A DNA stretch of 64,000 bases. It comes from CAWEQW01 sp963811365 (lineage in GTDB: Bacteria > Actinomycetota > Actinomycetes > Propionibacteriales > Nocardioidaceae). Below the pieces are notes generated by a model. That model was given only the letters and a program-made list of their open reading frames with translations, searched no databases and was not told where the DNA came from. This document shows, one piece after another, positions 27,414-37,195 of the stretch (its first letter is position 1; each line of letters opens with the position of its first letter). Location: positions 558,001 through 622,000 of the forward strand of contig CAWEQW010000008.1 in NCBI GenBank assembly GCA_963811365.1, given 5' to 3'. The position numbers were made by a program, and so were the translations under genes.

Positions 27414-28238
27414 ATGACCGATGACAGCACCCGTCTTGCCGCGCTGATCGACGCCGACAACACCTCGCCGAAGCTGATCCAGGAGATGTTCGAGGAGCTC
27501 GCCGGCTACGGGACCCTCACCGTCAAGCGCGCGTACGGCGACTGGACGAACCCGCACCTCAACGGCTGGCGCGAGGTGCTCCTCGGCAACGCGATCTCGC
27601 CACAGCAGCAGTTCGCCTACACCTACGGCAAGAACGCGACCGACTCCGCGCTGATCATCGATGCGATGGACCTGCTCTACTCCGGCAACGTCGAGGGCTT
27701 CGCCATCGTCTCCAGTGACAGCGACTTCACCCCGTTGGCGACCCGGCTGCGCGAGTCCGGGAAGCGGGTCATCGGTGTCGGGCAGCGCAAGACGCCCAAG
27801 GCGTTCGTGGAGGCCTGTGAGAGGTTCGTGTTCCTCGAGGTCCTGGGCGGCAGCGATGAGCCGGCGCAGACCGCGGAGCCGGCGAAGGACGACCAGCCGC
27901 GCCCCATCCAGAGCGTGCTGACCAAGGCGCTGAACAAGGTCGACACCGACGACGAGGACTGGGCATCCCTGGGCAGCCTCGGCAACCACCTCAACCGCAC
28001 CGACCCGTCGTTCGACCCGCGGACCTACGGCTTCGGCAAGCTCAGCGACCTCGTGAAGGCGCAACCGTTCGTCGAGACCAAGTCCGTGAAGGGCCAGAGT
28101 GGGCAGGGTCAGCTGTGGGTCCGCCTCAAGGGTCGCCGACCCGTCGAGGGAACAGCCGCCACGAAGGTCGTGAGGAAGACCACCAAGAAGGTCGCCACCA
28201 AGAAGGCCACGAAGGCGGCTGCACGCAAGGCGACGTAG
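27414..28238 (+). CDS. NYN-domain ribonuclease-like protein with OST-HTH/LOTUS domain
   Basis: 274 residues. N-terminal NYN (PIN-like) domain with acidic residues in ALIDADNTSP, YGKNATDSALIIDAMDLL and IVSSDSDFTPLATRLRESG, the LabA/DUF88 pattern of metal-dependent RNases. Residues ~165-235 (DDEDWASLGSLGNHLNRTD...YGFGKLSDLVKAQ) look like an OST-HTH/LOTUS RNA-binding domain. The C-terminal ~35 residues are a lysine/alanine-rich tail (KKVATKKATKAAARKAT) resembling histone H1. Preceded by GGAGGAGAG. Probably an RNA-processing enzyme; the target is unknown. Confidence 0.87.
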   Translation: MTDDSTRLAALIDADNTSPKLIQEMFEELAGYGTLTVKRAYGDWTNPHLNGWREVLLGNAISPQQQFAYTYGKNATDSALIIDAMDLLYSGNVEGFAIVSSDSDFTPLATRLRESGKRVIGVGQRKTPKAFVEACERFVFLEVLGGSDEPAQTAEPAKDDQPRPIQSVLTKALNKVDTDDEDWASLGSLGNHLNRTDPSFDPRTYGFGKLSDLVKAQPFVETKSVKGQSGQGQLWVRLKGRRPVEGTAATKVVRKTTKKVATKKATKAAARKAT

Positions 28239-28403
28239 GCACCGCCGCTGGGTAGTCCGAGGAGGGCTCGCACGCCGCGGCTGCGGGAGGCCGACACCTC
28301 CGCGAGGGAATGACGGTGGACGAACCCGTATGGATCCGGAGCACCTGGGCACGGGAGGCCCACGTGGGGCGGACCGGCCGCCCCGGACGATCTGGAGGAA
28401 ACC

Positions 28404-28511
28404 ATGGGCAAGCGGCCCCGCGCAGCGCTCCTCAGCCTCTCCGCCGCATCACTGGTCGCGCTGATGATCGACTACCTGCTCTCGGACCTGTCGAGGGCAC
28501 GACGGAGCTGA
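28404..28511 (+). CDS. Possible small membrane peptide (35 aa)
   Basis: ATG at 28404 with a strong TGGAGGAA site 4-10 bases upstream. It encodes MGKRPRAALLSLSAASLVAL followed by MIDYLLSDLS and a basic end: a short positively charged N-terminus and one hydrophobic helix. Unknown function. Supported only by the ribosome-binding site and the membrane-peptide pattern. Confidence 0.4.
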   Translation: MGKRPRAALLSLSAASLVALMIDYLLSDLSRARRS

Positions 28512-28888
28512 TCTTGTTTCCTGGCCGGGAGATCGTGGATCTCCGGGCCTGGAGGCATGGAGCAACGTGATTGACATGCAGGCTCGCCTGTAACCCACTT
28601 CCGCAGCGGTCCTCTCGCGAACGATGAGCCGGGACCCTTCCGCCTCATCGTGGGCCAGTAGACCGCTCGTATGGTCGCCGGTCCGGACGTAGGGCGTTCC
28701 GTCTGAGCGCCGAGCTGCGCAGTCTCGCGACCAGGCCGTCGAGCCCGGGATCGACGGCCTGATCGCCGGCAGCCACCGAGCCGCCTGCGTGTTCGCCGAG
28801 CGCGAGACCGGCTGCCGCCGGCTCACCGCGTCACCACCCGCTCGCCTTCCGTACGTCGCGCCGCCTCCCTACCGGGACCGAGCTCGAG
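28512..28888. other. Intergenic, no gene seen
   Basis: About 380 bp (500 bp if the MFS gene starts at 29021) with lower GC than its surroundings and no convincing coding frame, RNA gene or terminator. Confidence 0.4.
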
Positions 28889-29020
28889 GTGGAGGGCGCA
28901 CGACGACGCACAGGGGTGTCCCAGGGCCTGTGCACAGCAGCGGGCAGCCTGGTGGCGCGGCTGTCCCGCCGCTGCGGGGGCGAGCCCGTCGGAGCGGACA
29001 CCGGGAGTCTCAGGCGGTCC

Positions 29021-30583
29021 GTGAACTGGGAGGCGGTCCGGGAATTGCCCTCTTGGCTGGGGCACTCGGCGGCGTCGGCCGTCGACAGGCTCGACACGGT
29101 TCTCGGCGGCGCGGCGCGACGCCACGTCGTCCTGGTGCTCACCGCGGTGCTGGGCCTGGCGATCGCGGACCAGGGAGCGCTGAGCGCCACCGCCGGCGCC
29201 ATCCAGGACTCCTTCGGGCTCTCCAAGACCGAGTTCGGCGCGCTGGGCTCCGTGACGACCGCGGTGACCGCCCTCGCGACGGTGCCGTTCGGCATCTACG
29301 TCGACCGGGTCACCCGGACCCGGCTGCTCGCCGGGACGATCCTCGTGTGGACCGCGGCGATGGTGGCCAGCGCGACCGCGACCAGCTTCGTCTTCCTGCT
29401 GGCCTCCCGGGCGCTCCTGGGCGCCGCGAGCGCGGTGGCGTACCCAGCGACCGCCTCGCTCATCGGCGACTACTTCCCGATCGCCGAGCGCGGCAAGATC
29501 TACGGCTACGTGCTCTCCGGCGAGTTCGTCGGCACCGGGATCGGTGTAGCCCTCGCCAGCGTCGCCGCGTCGCTCTTCGGCACCTGGCGCGCCGGGATGG
29601 TGGCGCTCGCGATCCCCGCACTGGGCGTCGCGTGGCTGGCCCGCCGACTGCCCGAGCCGGCCCGCGGTGGAGCGAGTCGGATGCCCAGGGGCCAAGAGGA
29701 GATCCTCTCCGCCGAGCGGTTGGAGCAGGCGGCGCGCCAGGACCCGGGCGAAGGCGGGCAGCACGAGTCGGGCGAGGAGTCGGGCGACGAGGACCTCGCC
29801 GAGCAGCAGGTCCACGACCACGACGTGCAGCCCGACCCCGGACGGGTGCTCCGCGACCGCTCGCTGGCCCGGGGAATCCTCAAGCCGGCGGCGTACATCC
29901 TTCGGGTGCGGACCAACGACATCATCGTGGTCGCGAGCGGTCTGGGCTACTTCTTCTTCTCCGGGCTGCGCTTCTTCGGGATCCAGTGGGCGCAGGAGCA
30001 CTACGGGATCAACCGCGGGGCCGCCGCGTCGCTGCTCCTCGTGGTGGGCGTCGCCGCGGTGCTCGGAGTGCTGGTCGGCGGCCGGGTCGCCGACACCCTG
30101 CTCCGACGCGGCCGGGTCAGCGCCCGCGTGGTGATCCCGGCCGTCACGTTCGTGAGCGCGGCCGCGCTCATCGCGCCCGGCATCGGGACCGCATCGGTCG
30201 GTCTGGCGTTGACCATGATCCTGCCGGGCGCCTTCCTGTTCGCCGCCTCCAACCCGCCGCTGGACGCTGCCCGGCTCGACGTCATGCCGTTCCTGCTGTG
30301 GGGGCGGGCGGAGTCGGTCCGCAGCTCGATCCGCCACGCGCTCGAGGCGGTCGCGCCGATCACCTTCGGCTTCCTCGCCGGCAACGTCCTGGGCGGTCCC
30401 GACGAGGGGCTCACGCGGACCTTCCAGGTCATGCTCGTTCCGCTGGTCCTGGCCGGGGCGGTGCTGCTCCTGGCGCTCCGCAGCTACCCTCGCGACGTCG
30501 CGACCGCCAGTGCCTCCGACGAGAGCCTGGCCGAGCTCTCGAAGGCCGAAGCGGCGCGGGAACGTCCGGGCCGAAGGCCGTGA
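29021..30583 (+). CDS. MFS transporter
   Basis: About 520 residues from GTG 29021; an in-frame GTG at 28889 would add 44 residues and neither start has a clear ribosome-binding site. Twelve helices in two halves. The first begins VVLVLTAVLGLAIADQGALS with the MFS motif FGIYVDRVTRTRLLAG; an unusually long acidic/Gln-rich cytoplasmic loop (residues ~225-285) separates the halves. Resembles spinster-like/major facilitator proteins. Substrate cannot be told from sequence. Convergent with the methyltransferase gene, with 25 bp between the stops. Confidence 0.83.
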   Translation: MNWEAVRELPSWLGHSAASAVDRLDTVLGGAARRHVVLVLTAVLGLAIADQGALSATAGAIQDSFGLSKTEFGALGSVTTAVTALATVPFGIYVDRVTRTRLLAGTILVWTAAMVASATATSFVFLLASRALLGAASAVAYPATASLIGDYFPIAERGKIYGYVLSGEFVGTGIGVALASVAASLFGTWRAGMVALAIPALGVAWLARRLPEPARGGASRMPRGQEEILSAERLEQAARQDPGEGGQHESGEESGDEDLAEQQVHDHDVQPDPGRVLRDRSLARGILKPAAYILRVRTNDIIVVASGLGYFFFSGLRFFGIQWAQEHYGINRGAAASLLLVVGVAAVLGVLVGGRVADTLLRRGRVSARVVIPAVTFVSAAALIAPGIGTASVGLALTMILPGAFLFAASNPPLDAARLDVMPFLLWGRAESVRSSIRHALEAVAPITFGFLAGNVLGGPDEGLTRTFQVMLVPLVLAGAVLLLALRSYPRDVATASASDESLAELSKAEAARERPGRRP

Positions 30584-30608
30584 CGCAGTCGAGGTCGAGG
30601 AGCTCCGC

Positions 30609-31538
30609 TCAGTCGGGGCGCAGCTCGAAGTCCCACGCGACGACGGCCGGCTGGCCGGCCTTGGCGGCATTCGCGGCGTCCCGCGCCCACGGATGCAGCT
30701 CCCAGATGTCCGGGGGCCCGGGGCTGAGCGGTTCCGGCACGTCGTCAGCCTCGACCGTGTGGTCGTCGCGGTACGTCTCCTCGCAGGCGCGGACGACGAA
30801 CCCCAGCGGCAACCCAGCCCGCAGGTAGTCGCCGAGGCCGTGGCTGTAGCCGGCGATGTACCCGACCCGGCCGTCGGGCGCCACGTTCACCAGCGGGTAG
30901 CGGGTGGAGCCGGTGAAGTGACCGCGGGTGTCGAGCACGAGGAGGTGGCCACCCGGCCGCATCACCCGGGCCGCCTCCCCGAAGAACGGCCGGAGGTCGC
31001 TCAGGTGCGTCAGCGCCAGGCTGCACACCACGTGGTCAACCTGCCCGTCGGCCAGCGGCAGGTCGCTGAGATCGCCAGCGAGGAGGCGGGCGCCGGGAGC
31101 GGCCCTGCGGGCGCGCGCGAGCATTCCCTCGGAGACGTCGACGCCCACGACGTCGTGGCCCCGCTCCAGCAGCTGCTGCGTCACCGCGCCGGTGCCGCAC
31201 GCAGCATCGAGTGTCCGACCGCGCGGCAGGCGGTCCAGCATGGGAGTCAGCACGTCGTCGCGCATCGGGAAGCAGCCGTTGTCCTCGCCGTCGTACCGTG
31301 CGGCCCAGCCGTCGTAGCCGGAGACGACCGACATCGGTGGCACGTCCACTCCGGGCCCGAGGTCGTCGGCACGGTCCAGGAGCCGGCGCACCTCGGCCAG
31401 CCGCGCCTCGGTGAAGGCACGGTCGTGCTCGCCGGCGAAGGCTCGCATCAGCGCGACGCCCTCGAGCCCCAGCAGGTACGCGAGCGGGTGCTGATGGACG
31501 ACGTGGCCCGTCGGCCGGCCGGGGGACTCACGCGACAT
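30609..31538 (-). CDS. SAM-dependent methyltransferase (class I)
   Basis: 309 residues. Residues ~1-70 form a helical N-terminal extension; the Rossmann methyltransferase domain follows with motif I TLDAACGTGAVTQQLLERGH, acidic VVGVDVSEGMLARAR, and a motif VDHVVCSLALTHL. A C-terminal part (HTVEADDVPEPLSPGPPDIW) may contact the substrate. UbiE/BioC-like superfamily; the substrate is unknown. Intact. Confidence 0.85.
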   Translation of the reverse strand: MSRESPGRPTGHVVHQHPLAYLLGLEGVALMRAFAGEHDRAFTEARLAEVRRLLDRADDLGPGVDVPPMSVVSGYDGWAARYDGEDNGCFPMRDDVLTPMLDRLPRGRTLDAACGTGAVTQQLLERGHDVVGVDVSEGMLARARRAAPGARLLAGDLSDLPLADGQVDHVVCSLALTHLSDLRPFFGEAARVMRPGGHLLVLDTRGHFTGSTRYPLVNVAPDGRVGYIAGYSHGLGDYLRAGLPLGFVVRACEETYRDDHTVEADDVPEPLSPGPPDIWELHPWARDAANAAKAGQPAVVAWDFELRPD

Positions 31539-31612
31539 GACCCGATCCTGCGATGACGCCTGCCCGCGATCAACCGGGTTTGTCCGCCGAGGAGGGATGG
31601 CGAGGCTCCGTC

Positions 31613-31885
31613 ATGACCCGCCGGCCGATGCGTCTCATTCCTGGCGCGTGGGTACTGGGTGAGCAGACGAGAGGAGCCGTCGATGCGATCGATGACACGG
31701 CCATGACCGGCACCATGCAGGACCTGACCCGGCTGCTGGCCTGGTCCGCCGACTACGGAGCCGCATGCACCGAGGAGGAGCAGACCCTGGACGTCGGTCG
31801 CCCCGCCGCCGACGCGGACCATTGGCTCGCAAGCGCCGATGCGCCGGCGCCCGACGGGCCGGGACGCCGGTCGCCCGGCAGCTGA
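31613..31885 (+). CDS. Possible small protein of unknown function
   Basis: 90 residues from ATG 31613 with a GGAGGG about 17 bases upstream. Hydrophilic, acidic middle (WSADYGAACTEEEQTLDVG). No family recognised. It ends 4 bp before the stop of the convergent beta-glucosidase gene. Weak support. Confidence 0.3.
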   Translation: MTRRPMRLIPGAWVLGEQTRGAVDAIDDTAMTGTMQDLTRLLAWSADYGAACTEEEQTLDVGRPAADADHWLASADAPAPDGPGRRSPGS

Positions 31886-31889
31886 CCCG

Positions 31890-33275
31890 TCACCCCGCTG
31901 ACGCCCGCCGCTGCGCGAGGACGTCGCGCAACCAGTGGTAGCTCCGCTTGGGCAGCCGCTCCTGGGTCTCGTAGTCGACGTACACCAGCCCGAAGCGCTT
32001 GGCGTACCCCTCACCCCACTCGAAGTTGTCGAGCAGCGACCAGCAGAAGTAGCCGCGCACGTCGACGCCGGCGTCGACGGCCTCGGTCACCGCGCCGAGG
32101 TGGCCCGAGAGGTACGAGACCCGCTCGGGGTCTTCCACCTCGCCGTCCTTCGGGATGTCGGCGCACGCCCGCCCGTTCTCGGTGATGTAGATCGGCGGCA
32201 GTCCGTCGTACGTCTCGTGCAGCCAGACCAGCAGCCTGCGCAGCCCGTCGGCGTCGACCGGCCACCCCATCTCCGTGACCTCGTCGTCCGGCAGCAGCGG
32301 GGACTCGGCACCCAGGTCGTCGATGAGCCGCCGGCCGGCGTCCGGCTCGTGGTACGACGTCGCGCGGACCCTGGCCGGGAAGTAGTAGTTCACACCGAGG
32401 AAGTCCAGGCCGGTCGAGGTGACCTCGAGGTCCCCGTCGTGCAGGAAGCCGAAGTCGCTCGCGGCCGACCAGATCTGGCGCGCACCGTCCGGATAGCTGC
32501 CACGGAGCACCGGATCGGTGAACAGCGTGTTCGAGAGGACGTGCGAGCGTTCGGCGGCCTCACGGTCCTCCTCTGAGGACCCGAGCGGCGAGGCGGGCGT
32601 GAGGTTGAGGGTGATCCCGTACGCCGCTGCGGGGTCGCGCTCGCGCAGCGCCCGGACCGCGAGGCCGTGGCCGAGGAGCAGGTGGTGCGCCGCCGCGAGC
32701 GCCGCACCGGTGTCGCGGATGCCCGGGGCGTGCCGTCCGGTGCCGTAGCCGAGCACCGAGGAGCAGAAGGGCTCGTTGAGCGTGATCCAGCGCCGCACGC
32801 GGTCGCCGAGGTGCTCCTGCAGCAGCAGCGCGTAGTCCGCGAAGCGCTTGGCGGTGTCGCGGTGCGGCCAGCCGCCGGCGTCCTCGAGCACCTGCGGCAG
32901 GTCCCAGTGGTACATCGTCGGCACCGGGGTGATGCCCGCCTCGAGCAGCTCGTCGACGAGCCGCGAGTAGAAGTCGACCCCGGCGGGGTTCACCGGACCC
33001 CGACCGTCCGGCTGGATGCGTGGCCAGGCGACCGAGAACCGGTAGGCGTCGACCCCCAGGTCGGCCATCAGCGCGACGTCCTCGCGGTAGCGGTGGAAGT
33101 GGTCGCAGGCGACGTCGCCGGTGTCCCCGTCCGCGACCTTGCCGGGGGTGTGGCTGAAGGTGTCCCACACCGACGGCGAGCGGCCGCCTTCCCGGACCGC
33201 CCCCTCGATCTGGTAGGACGCGGTGGCGACGCCGAGCTCGAAGCCGGCGGGCAGCGGACGGGGCAGCGTGGTCAC
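31890..33275 (-). CDS. GH1 beta-glucosidase
   Basis: 461 residues from GTG 33275 with AGGAGGAA just upstream. Complete glycoside hydrolase family 1 TIM barrel: start GFELGVATASYQIEGAV, acid/base Glu168 in RWITLNEPF, nucleophile Glu in PIYITENG, and C-terminal GYFCWSLLDNFEWGEGYAKR. It releases glucose (or related sugars) from short beta-glycosides in the cytoplasm. The start overlaps the stop of the GH5-like gene by 4 bp, making it the last gene of the ABC-transporter operon. Intact, and free of the frameshifts seen upstream. Confidence 0.93.
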   Translation of the reverse strand: MTTLPRPLPAGFELGVATASYQIEGAVREGGRSPSVWDTFSHTPGKVADGDTGDVACDHFHRYREDVALMADLGVDAYRFSVAWPRIQPDGRGPVNPAGVDFYSRLVDELLEAGITPVPTMYHWDLPQVLEDAGGWPHRDTAKRFADYALLLQEHLGDRVRRWITLNEPFCSSVLGYGTGRHAPGIRDTGAALAAAHHLLLGHGLAVRALRERDPAAAYGITLNLTPASPLGSSEEDREAAERSHVLSNTLFTDPVLRGSYPDGARQIWSAASDFGFLHDGDLEVTSTGLDFLGVNYYFPARVRATSYHEPDAGRRLIDDLGAESPLLPDDEVTEMGWPVDADGLRRLLVWLHETYDGLPPIYITENGRACADIPKDGEVEDPERVSYLSGHLGAVTEAVDAGVDVRGYFCWSLLDNFEWGEGYAKRFGLVYVDYETQERLPKRSYHWLRDVLAQRRASAG

Positions 33276-35268
33276 AGTTCCTCCTGCTGGTGCGGGGTGT
33301 CGGTGGTGCGGAGCTCCAGGACGGTGACGCCGTACGCCGGGATCGAGACCGGCCCGTCCACCGGCTCGCCGTCGAGGGTGAGAAGCGCACGCCCGGCACC
33401 GGCGAGGCGCGGCTCGGCCTTGACCTCGCAGTCGTGCTCGCTGACCAGCCAGACCAGCTCGCGACCGTCCTCGTGGACGAGGGAGTCGACGAGCACGCGC
33501 GGGGTCGGGCACGCTCACCGGAGCGGCAGGCGCCGGCCTCCTCGGCGAGCGCGTCGGTAGAGCCGCCAGGTGTCCTCCGGGTTGACCCGGCCCTGCGCCG
33601 CGGCGAGGTACTCCAGCGGGTACGTCGCAGAGCACCGCCTGCCCTGCGCCGTGGCGCTTGCGCACGAGCGCCGGCCGGCCGGCGTCGTCGACCGCGAGCA
33701 CCTCGCCGTCGACCACCTCCACCGGCAGGAACGCGCGCGCGTTGGCGCCACCGGCGACGCGGAAGCGCAGCACGTCGCCCGCGGGCGAGGTCGCCCAGAG
33801 GCGGCCACGAGGCGCAGCTCGACCACGTCGTCCTCGATCGGGTCGTTCAGGCCGTAGGTCGAGGGCGTGCGGACGCCGAACAGCTCGTCGGTGCGGATCC
33901 ACCAGGGATCCGCGCTGGAACTCGGACTCGCCCGCGCAGTACGACACGTAGACCGTCGCGCCGGCGCCGCGAGCTCGCGCAGCTGGGCCCAGCCGGGCGC
34001 GGCGAGCTGCTTGGCCGACGGCAGCAGGTACAGGTCGTAGACCGGTGGGCAGGCCGCCGTCGACCGCTCGCGGGTGACGCCGGCGGTAGGTCGGCCTCGC
34101 GGGCGGCTGACGTGGCCCTGCTCGCACGCGCGGAGAAGCGAACGGCCCGGTCGCGCCTCGACCATGAACGGGTAGCCGGCTACGAGGTAGGACGGGGACC
34201 ACCAGCGCGGCGTGACGTCGGTGACGTCGACGACAGCGCGGCAGGTCGACCGCCGGAGCGCCGGGCGAAGCCGGCAGCTCGCGCAGCGGCGGCTTGGGCT
34301 CGCCCGTCGGCGTCGGTGATGCCGAAGTGCATCTCGAAGGGGTGGTGGCCGGTAGGGGCCCTGGCCGACGAGGTCGTCGAAGTCGGTGTTGTTCCAGGCG
34401 ATCCAGCCCGTGGCGCCGGCCAGCAGCGAGGTGTGCAGCAGCTGCCGGTAGTAGTGCCCGGCGTTCTCGGCGAGACGAAGTCGCTCGAGAGCCCGAACTC
34501 CTCCATGCACCACCGGCCGGTCGCCGACGGCGGCTGAGCTCGCAGACGAACGCGGCGCTTGAGGATGCTGGCGGACCGGTCGGTGCTCCATCCGGTACAC
34601 GTGCGGGCCGGCGAAGTCCAGTCGAACCAGGTCGCGGGCTCGACGCAGGCGAGAAGCCGTTGTCGCGCCCGGTCGCTCGACGCCCCAGGCGCCGTCGCCG
34701 AGCGAGACCGGCTGGTGGCCGCCGCCGGCCCGGACCGCCTGGACCATGAGCTGCGCCCACGCGGTGACGTCGTCCTGCCCGGCCGGCGCCGCCGTAGATC
34801 GGCATCTCGTTGCTGATGAGCCAGCCGGCGACCGCGGGGTGCGCCGCGAACCGCGCGGTCAGCGTCCGGACGAACCAGGCCTGCCGGGCCACCAGCCAGA
34901 CGTCGCCGTACAGGTCGCGGCCGCCGCGCCAGGAGGGGTCCCAGTTCTCCCCCGACATGTGGCCGACGATGAAGGTCGGGACCGTGCTCATGCCGAGCTC
35001 CGGTGTGCGCGTCGAGGAAGTCGCGCGTACCGCTCCACCATCTGCTCGTCGACGTGCACGGGCTCCGGCATGAAGTGTCGGGCCAGTAGAAGAACGAGCG
35101 GGTCATGGTGAGCCCGTGGCCGGGCGAGCGCGGCAAGCTCCTCGCGCACCAGGTCGCGGTCGTAGTCTGCGCCACATCAGCGGCCCGCCGGAGCGGGACC
35201 AGAAGTTCGCGCCGAGCCAGACACAGGGGCGCCGTCGACGGGACGTGGGCGGAGCGGGGCACGGGCAT
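33272..35268 (-). CDS. GH5-like glycoside hydrolase, heavily frameshifted
   Basis: About 665 codons from ATG 35268 (AGGAGG upstream). Pieces in all three frames assemble into one protein: MPVPRSAHVPS; MTRSFFYWPD; TFIVGHMSGENWDPSWRGG; WLISNEMPIYGG (likely acid/base Glu); SLGDGAWGVE; CMEEFGLSSDFVS (likely nucleophile Glu); GATGWIAWNNTDFDDL; FEMHFGITDADG. The C-terminal ~75 residues (LVDSLVHEDGRELVWL...) form a beta-sandwich. This matches the cellulase-superfamily (GH5) proteins found with sugar ABC importers in streptomycetes. About ten frame changes are needed; sequence errors are more likely than decay. Confidence 0.65.
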
Positions 35269-35327
35269 GACAGGGCCTCCTGGTGCGCGGAGCGGGTGAG
35301 GGGTCGGTGCGAGGCGTGGTGGGTGCG

Positions 35328-36178
35328 CTACTTGACGGCGCCCGCGGTAAGCCCGGCGACCAGGTAGCGCTGCAGCAGCAGGAAGCCGACGACGACGGGG
35401 ACACTGACGACCAGCGAGGCGGCCATGACCTGGTTCCAGTAGACGTTGTCTGGGTGGAGTAGTGCTGCAGACCGACGGCGAGCGTCTTGGTGGCAGTCGT
35501 TGGTCATCACGGACGCGAAGAGGACCTCGCCCCAGGCCGTCATGAAGCGCGTAGACGGCCACCGCGACGACGCCCGGCCGCGCGGCGGGCAGGACCACGC
35601 GCAGCAGGGCGCCGACGGCCTGCGCCGTCGACCTTGCGCCGCCTCGTCGAGGTCGCGCGGGATGCCGTCGAAGTACCCGGCCAGCATCCAGATGGAGAAC
35701 GGCAGCGAGAACGTCAGGTAGGTGATGATCAGGCCGATCCGGGTGCTGTACGAACGCGTGCACCCCGAGTCCTGCTGTCGATGTTGACGAAGATGAGGAA
35801 CAGCGGCAGCAGGAACAGGATCCCGGGGAACATCTGCGTCGACAGCACGGTCGCGGTGAACACCCGCGGCCCCGGAAGCGGTACCGCGAGACGGCGTACG
35901 ACGCGAAGATCGCGATGACGAGGCACGCGAAGGTCGCGGAGAGCGTGCACACGACCAGGCTGTTGACGAAGTACCGGGCGAGCGGGACGGTCGTCCAGAT
36001 GTCGACGAACGGCTCGAGCGTCAGGTGCGTGCGGCCACCAGCGAGAACTGCCCTGGACGTCGCCCAGCGGCTTCAGCGAGCGACGGTGACCATCACGTAG
36101 AGCGGCACCAGCGTGAAGACGCGAGAGCACGACGCGACCACCCACGCGGAAGATCCGGAAGGACGTGGCCTCAGGCAC
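35328..36178 (-). CDS. Sugar ABC transporter permease (MalG/UgpE type), frameshifted
   Basis: Starts at GTG 36178 (CGGAGGGG upstream) as VPEATSFRIFRVGGR and ends at a TAG at 35328-35330. Recognisable pieces are SLKPLGDVQG, TFACLVIAIFASYAVSRYRF, LAGYFDGIPRDLDEAA (start of the EAA loop that contacts the ATPase) and the last helix SLVVSVPVVVGFLLLQRYLV. Single-base indels occur about every 50 bases, for example near 35450, 35495, 35547 and 35638. Inner-membrane subunit of a carbohydrate importer. Confidence 0.7.
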
Positions 36179-36198
36179 GACGCGACCCCCTCCGGTCG

Positions 36199-37159
36199 TC
36201 AGCAGCAGGTAGAGCCCGGTCACCACGAGCAGGAACAGCAGCAGCAGCACGGACATGGCCGACGCCGAGGCCGAAGTTCCAGGTGACGAACGAGTGCGAG
36301 TAGATGTGGATCGAGATGAGGTCCGCCGACGCGGGCTGCGGCCGGACCGAAGAGGACGAACGGCGTGTTGAAGTCGTTGAACGTCCACAGGAACAGCACC
36401 AGGACAGCACGACGTTGACCGGGCGGAGCAGGCCCAGCGTGATGTAGCGGCACTGCCGCCAGACGCCGGCGCCGTCGACCGCCGCGGCCTCGTAGAGCTC
36501 GGTGGGGATCGACTGCAGCCCGGCCATGAGCATCAGGAAGGCGAACGGCCACGGACCGCCAGATCGCCACGATGGCCATCGAGGAGAAGGCCCGGTTGCC
36601 GATCAGCCAGAACGGCGCGCGTCCCGGAGATGTGCAGGTCGTCGAGCAGGAGGTGGTTCACCATGCCGTTGTCGCGCTGGAACATGAAGCTCCAGGTGAT
36701 CATGCCGGCGTAGATCGGCAGCGCGTACGGCACCAGGAACAGGGTGCGCAGCGCGCCGCGACCGCGGAAGGTCTGCTGCAGCACGAGGGCGCGCCGACAT
36801 GCCGAACACCCACGAGAGCCCGACGACGAGCACCGTGTAGAGCACGTGATCGACGAACGAGTGCAGCAGGGCGCGCCCGATCGGCGCCGTTGACGTCGAG
36901 CGCGACCTGTAGTTGCCGAGCCCCGCCCACGGCGCCGCGGTCCAGTTGCCGGATGAAGAACTGGGTGAGCTGGACGAAGCTCATCCAGATGCCGGTGAGC
37001 ATCGGGATGATGTGGACGAGCAGCTCGAGCAGGACCGCCGGCAGCAGCAGCAGGTACGGCGCCAGGCGGCTCGCATGTCGGCCGGCCGGGCACCCGGCGC
37101 CGGCGTCCGACGGCGCTGGACCTCGGCGCTCCGGGGTGCGGCGGCTTCGGACGCGTCAC
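36199..37159 (-). CDS. Sugar ABC transporter permease (MalF/UgpA type), frameshifted
   Basis: Starts at GTG 37159 and ends at 36199, 20 bp before the second permease. Pieces in different frames include MLTGIWMSFVQLTQFF, LFLVPYALPIYAGMITWSFM, the EAA-loop region LMAGLQSIPTELYEAAAVDG and, at the end, LLLLFLLVVTGLYLLLTTGG. Six-helix permease of the type paired with a solute-binding lipoprotein. No ATPase gene is present, so a shared MsiK-like ATPase elsewhere probably serves it. Many one-base indels. Confidence 0.7.
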
Positions 37160-37195
37160 GAGAACCGTGCGTCCGTGCTCGCAGTCGACCTCGGG

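Noticed and set aside
31890..34991. Single 1033-residue glycosidase
   Set aside because: The frame fuses GH1 to out-of-frame sequence of the GH5-like gene; GH1 has its own ribosome-binding site and GTG at 33275.
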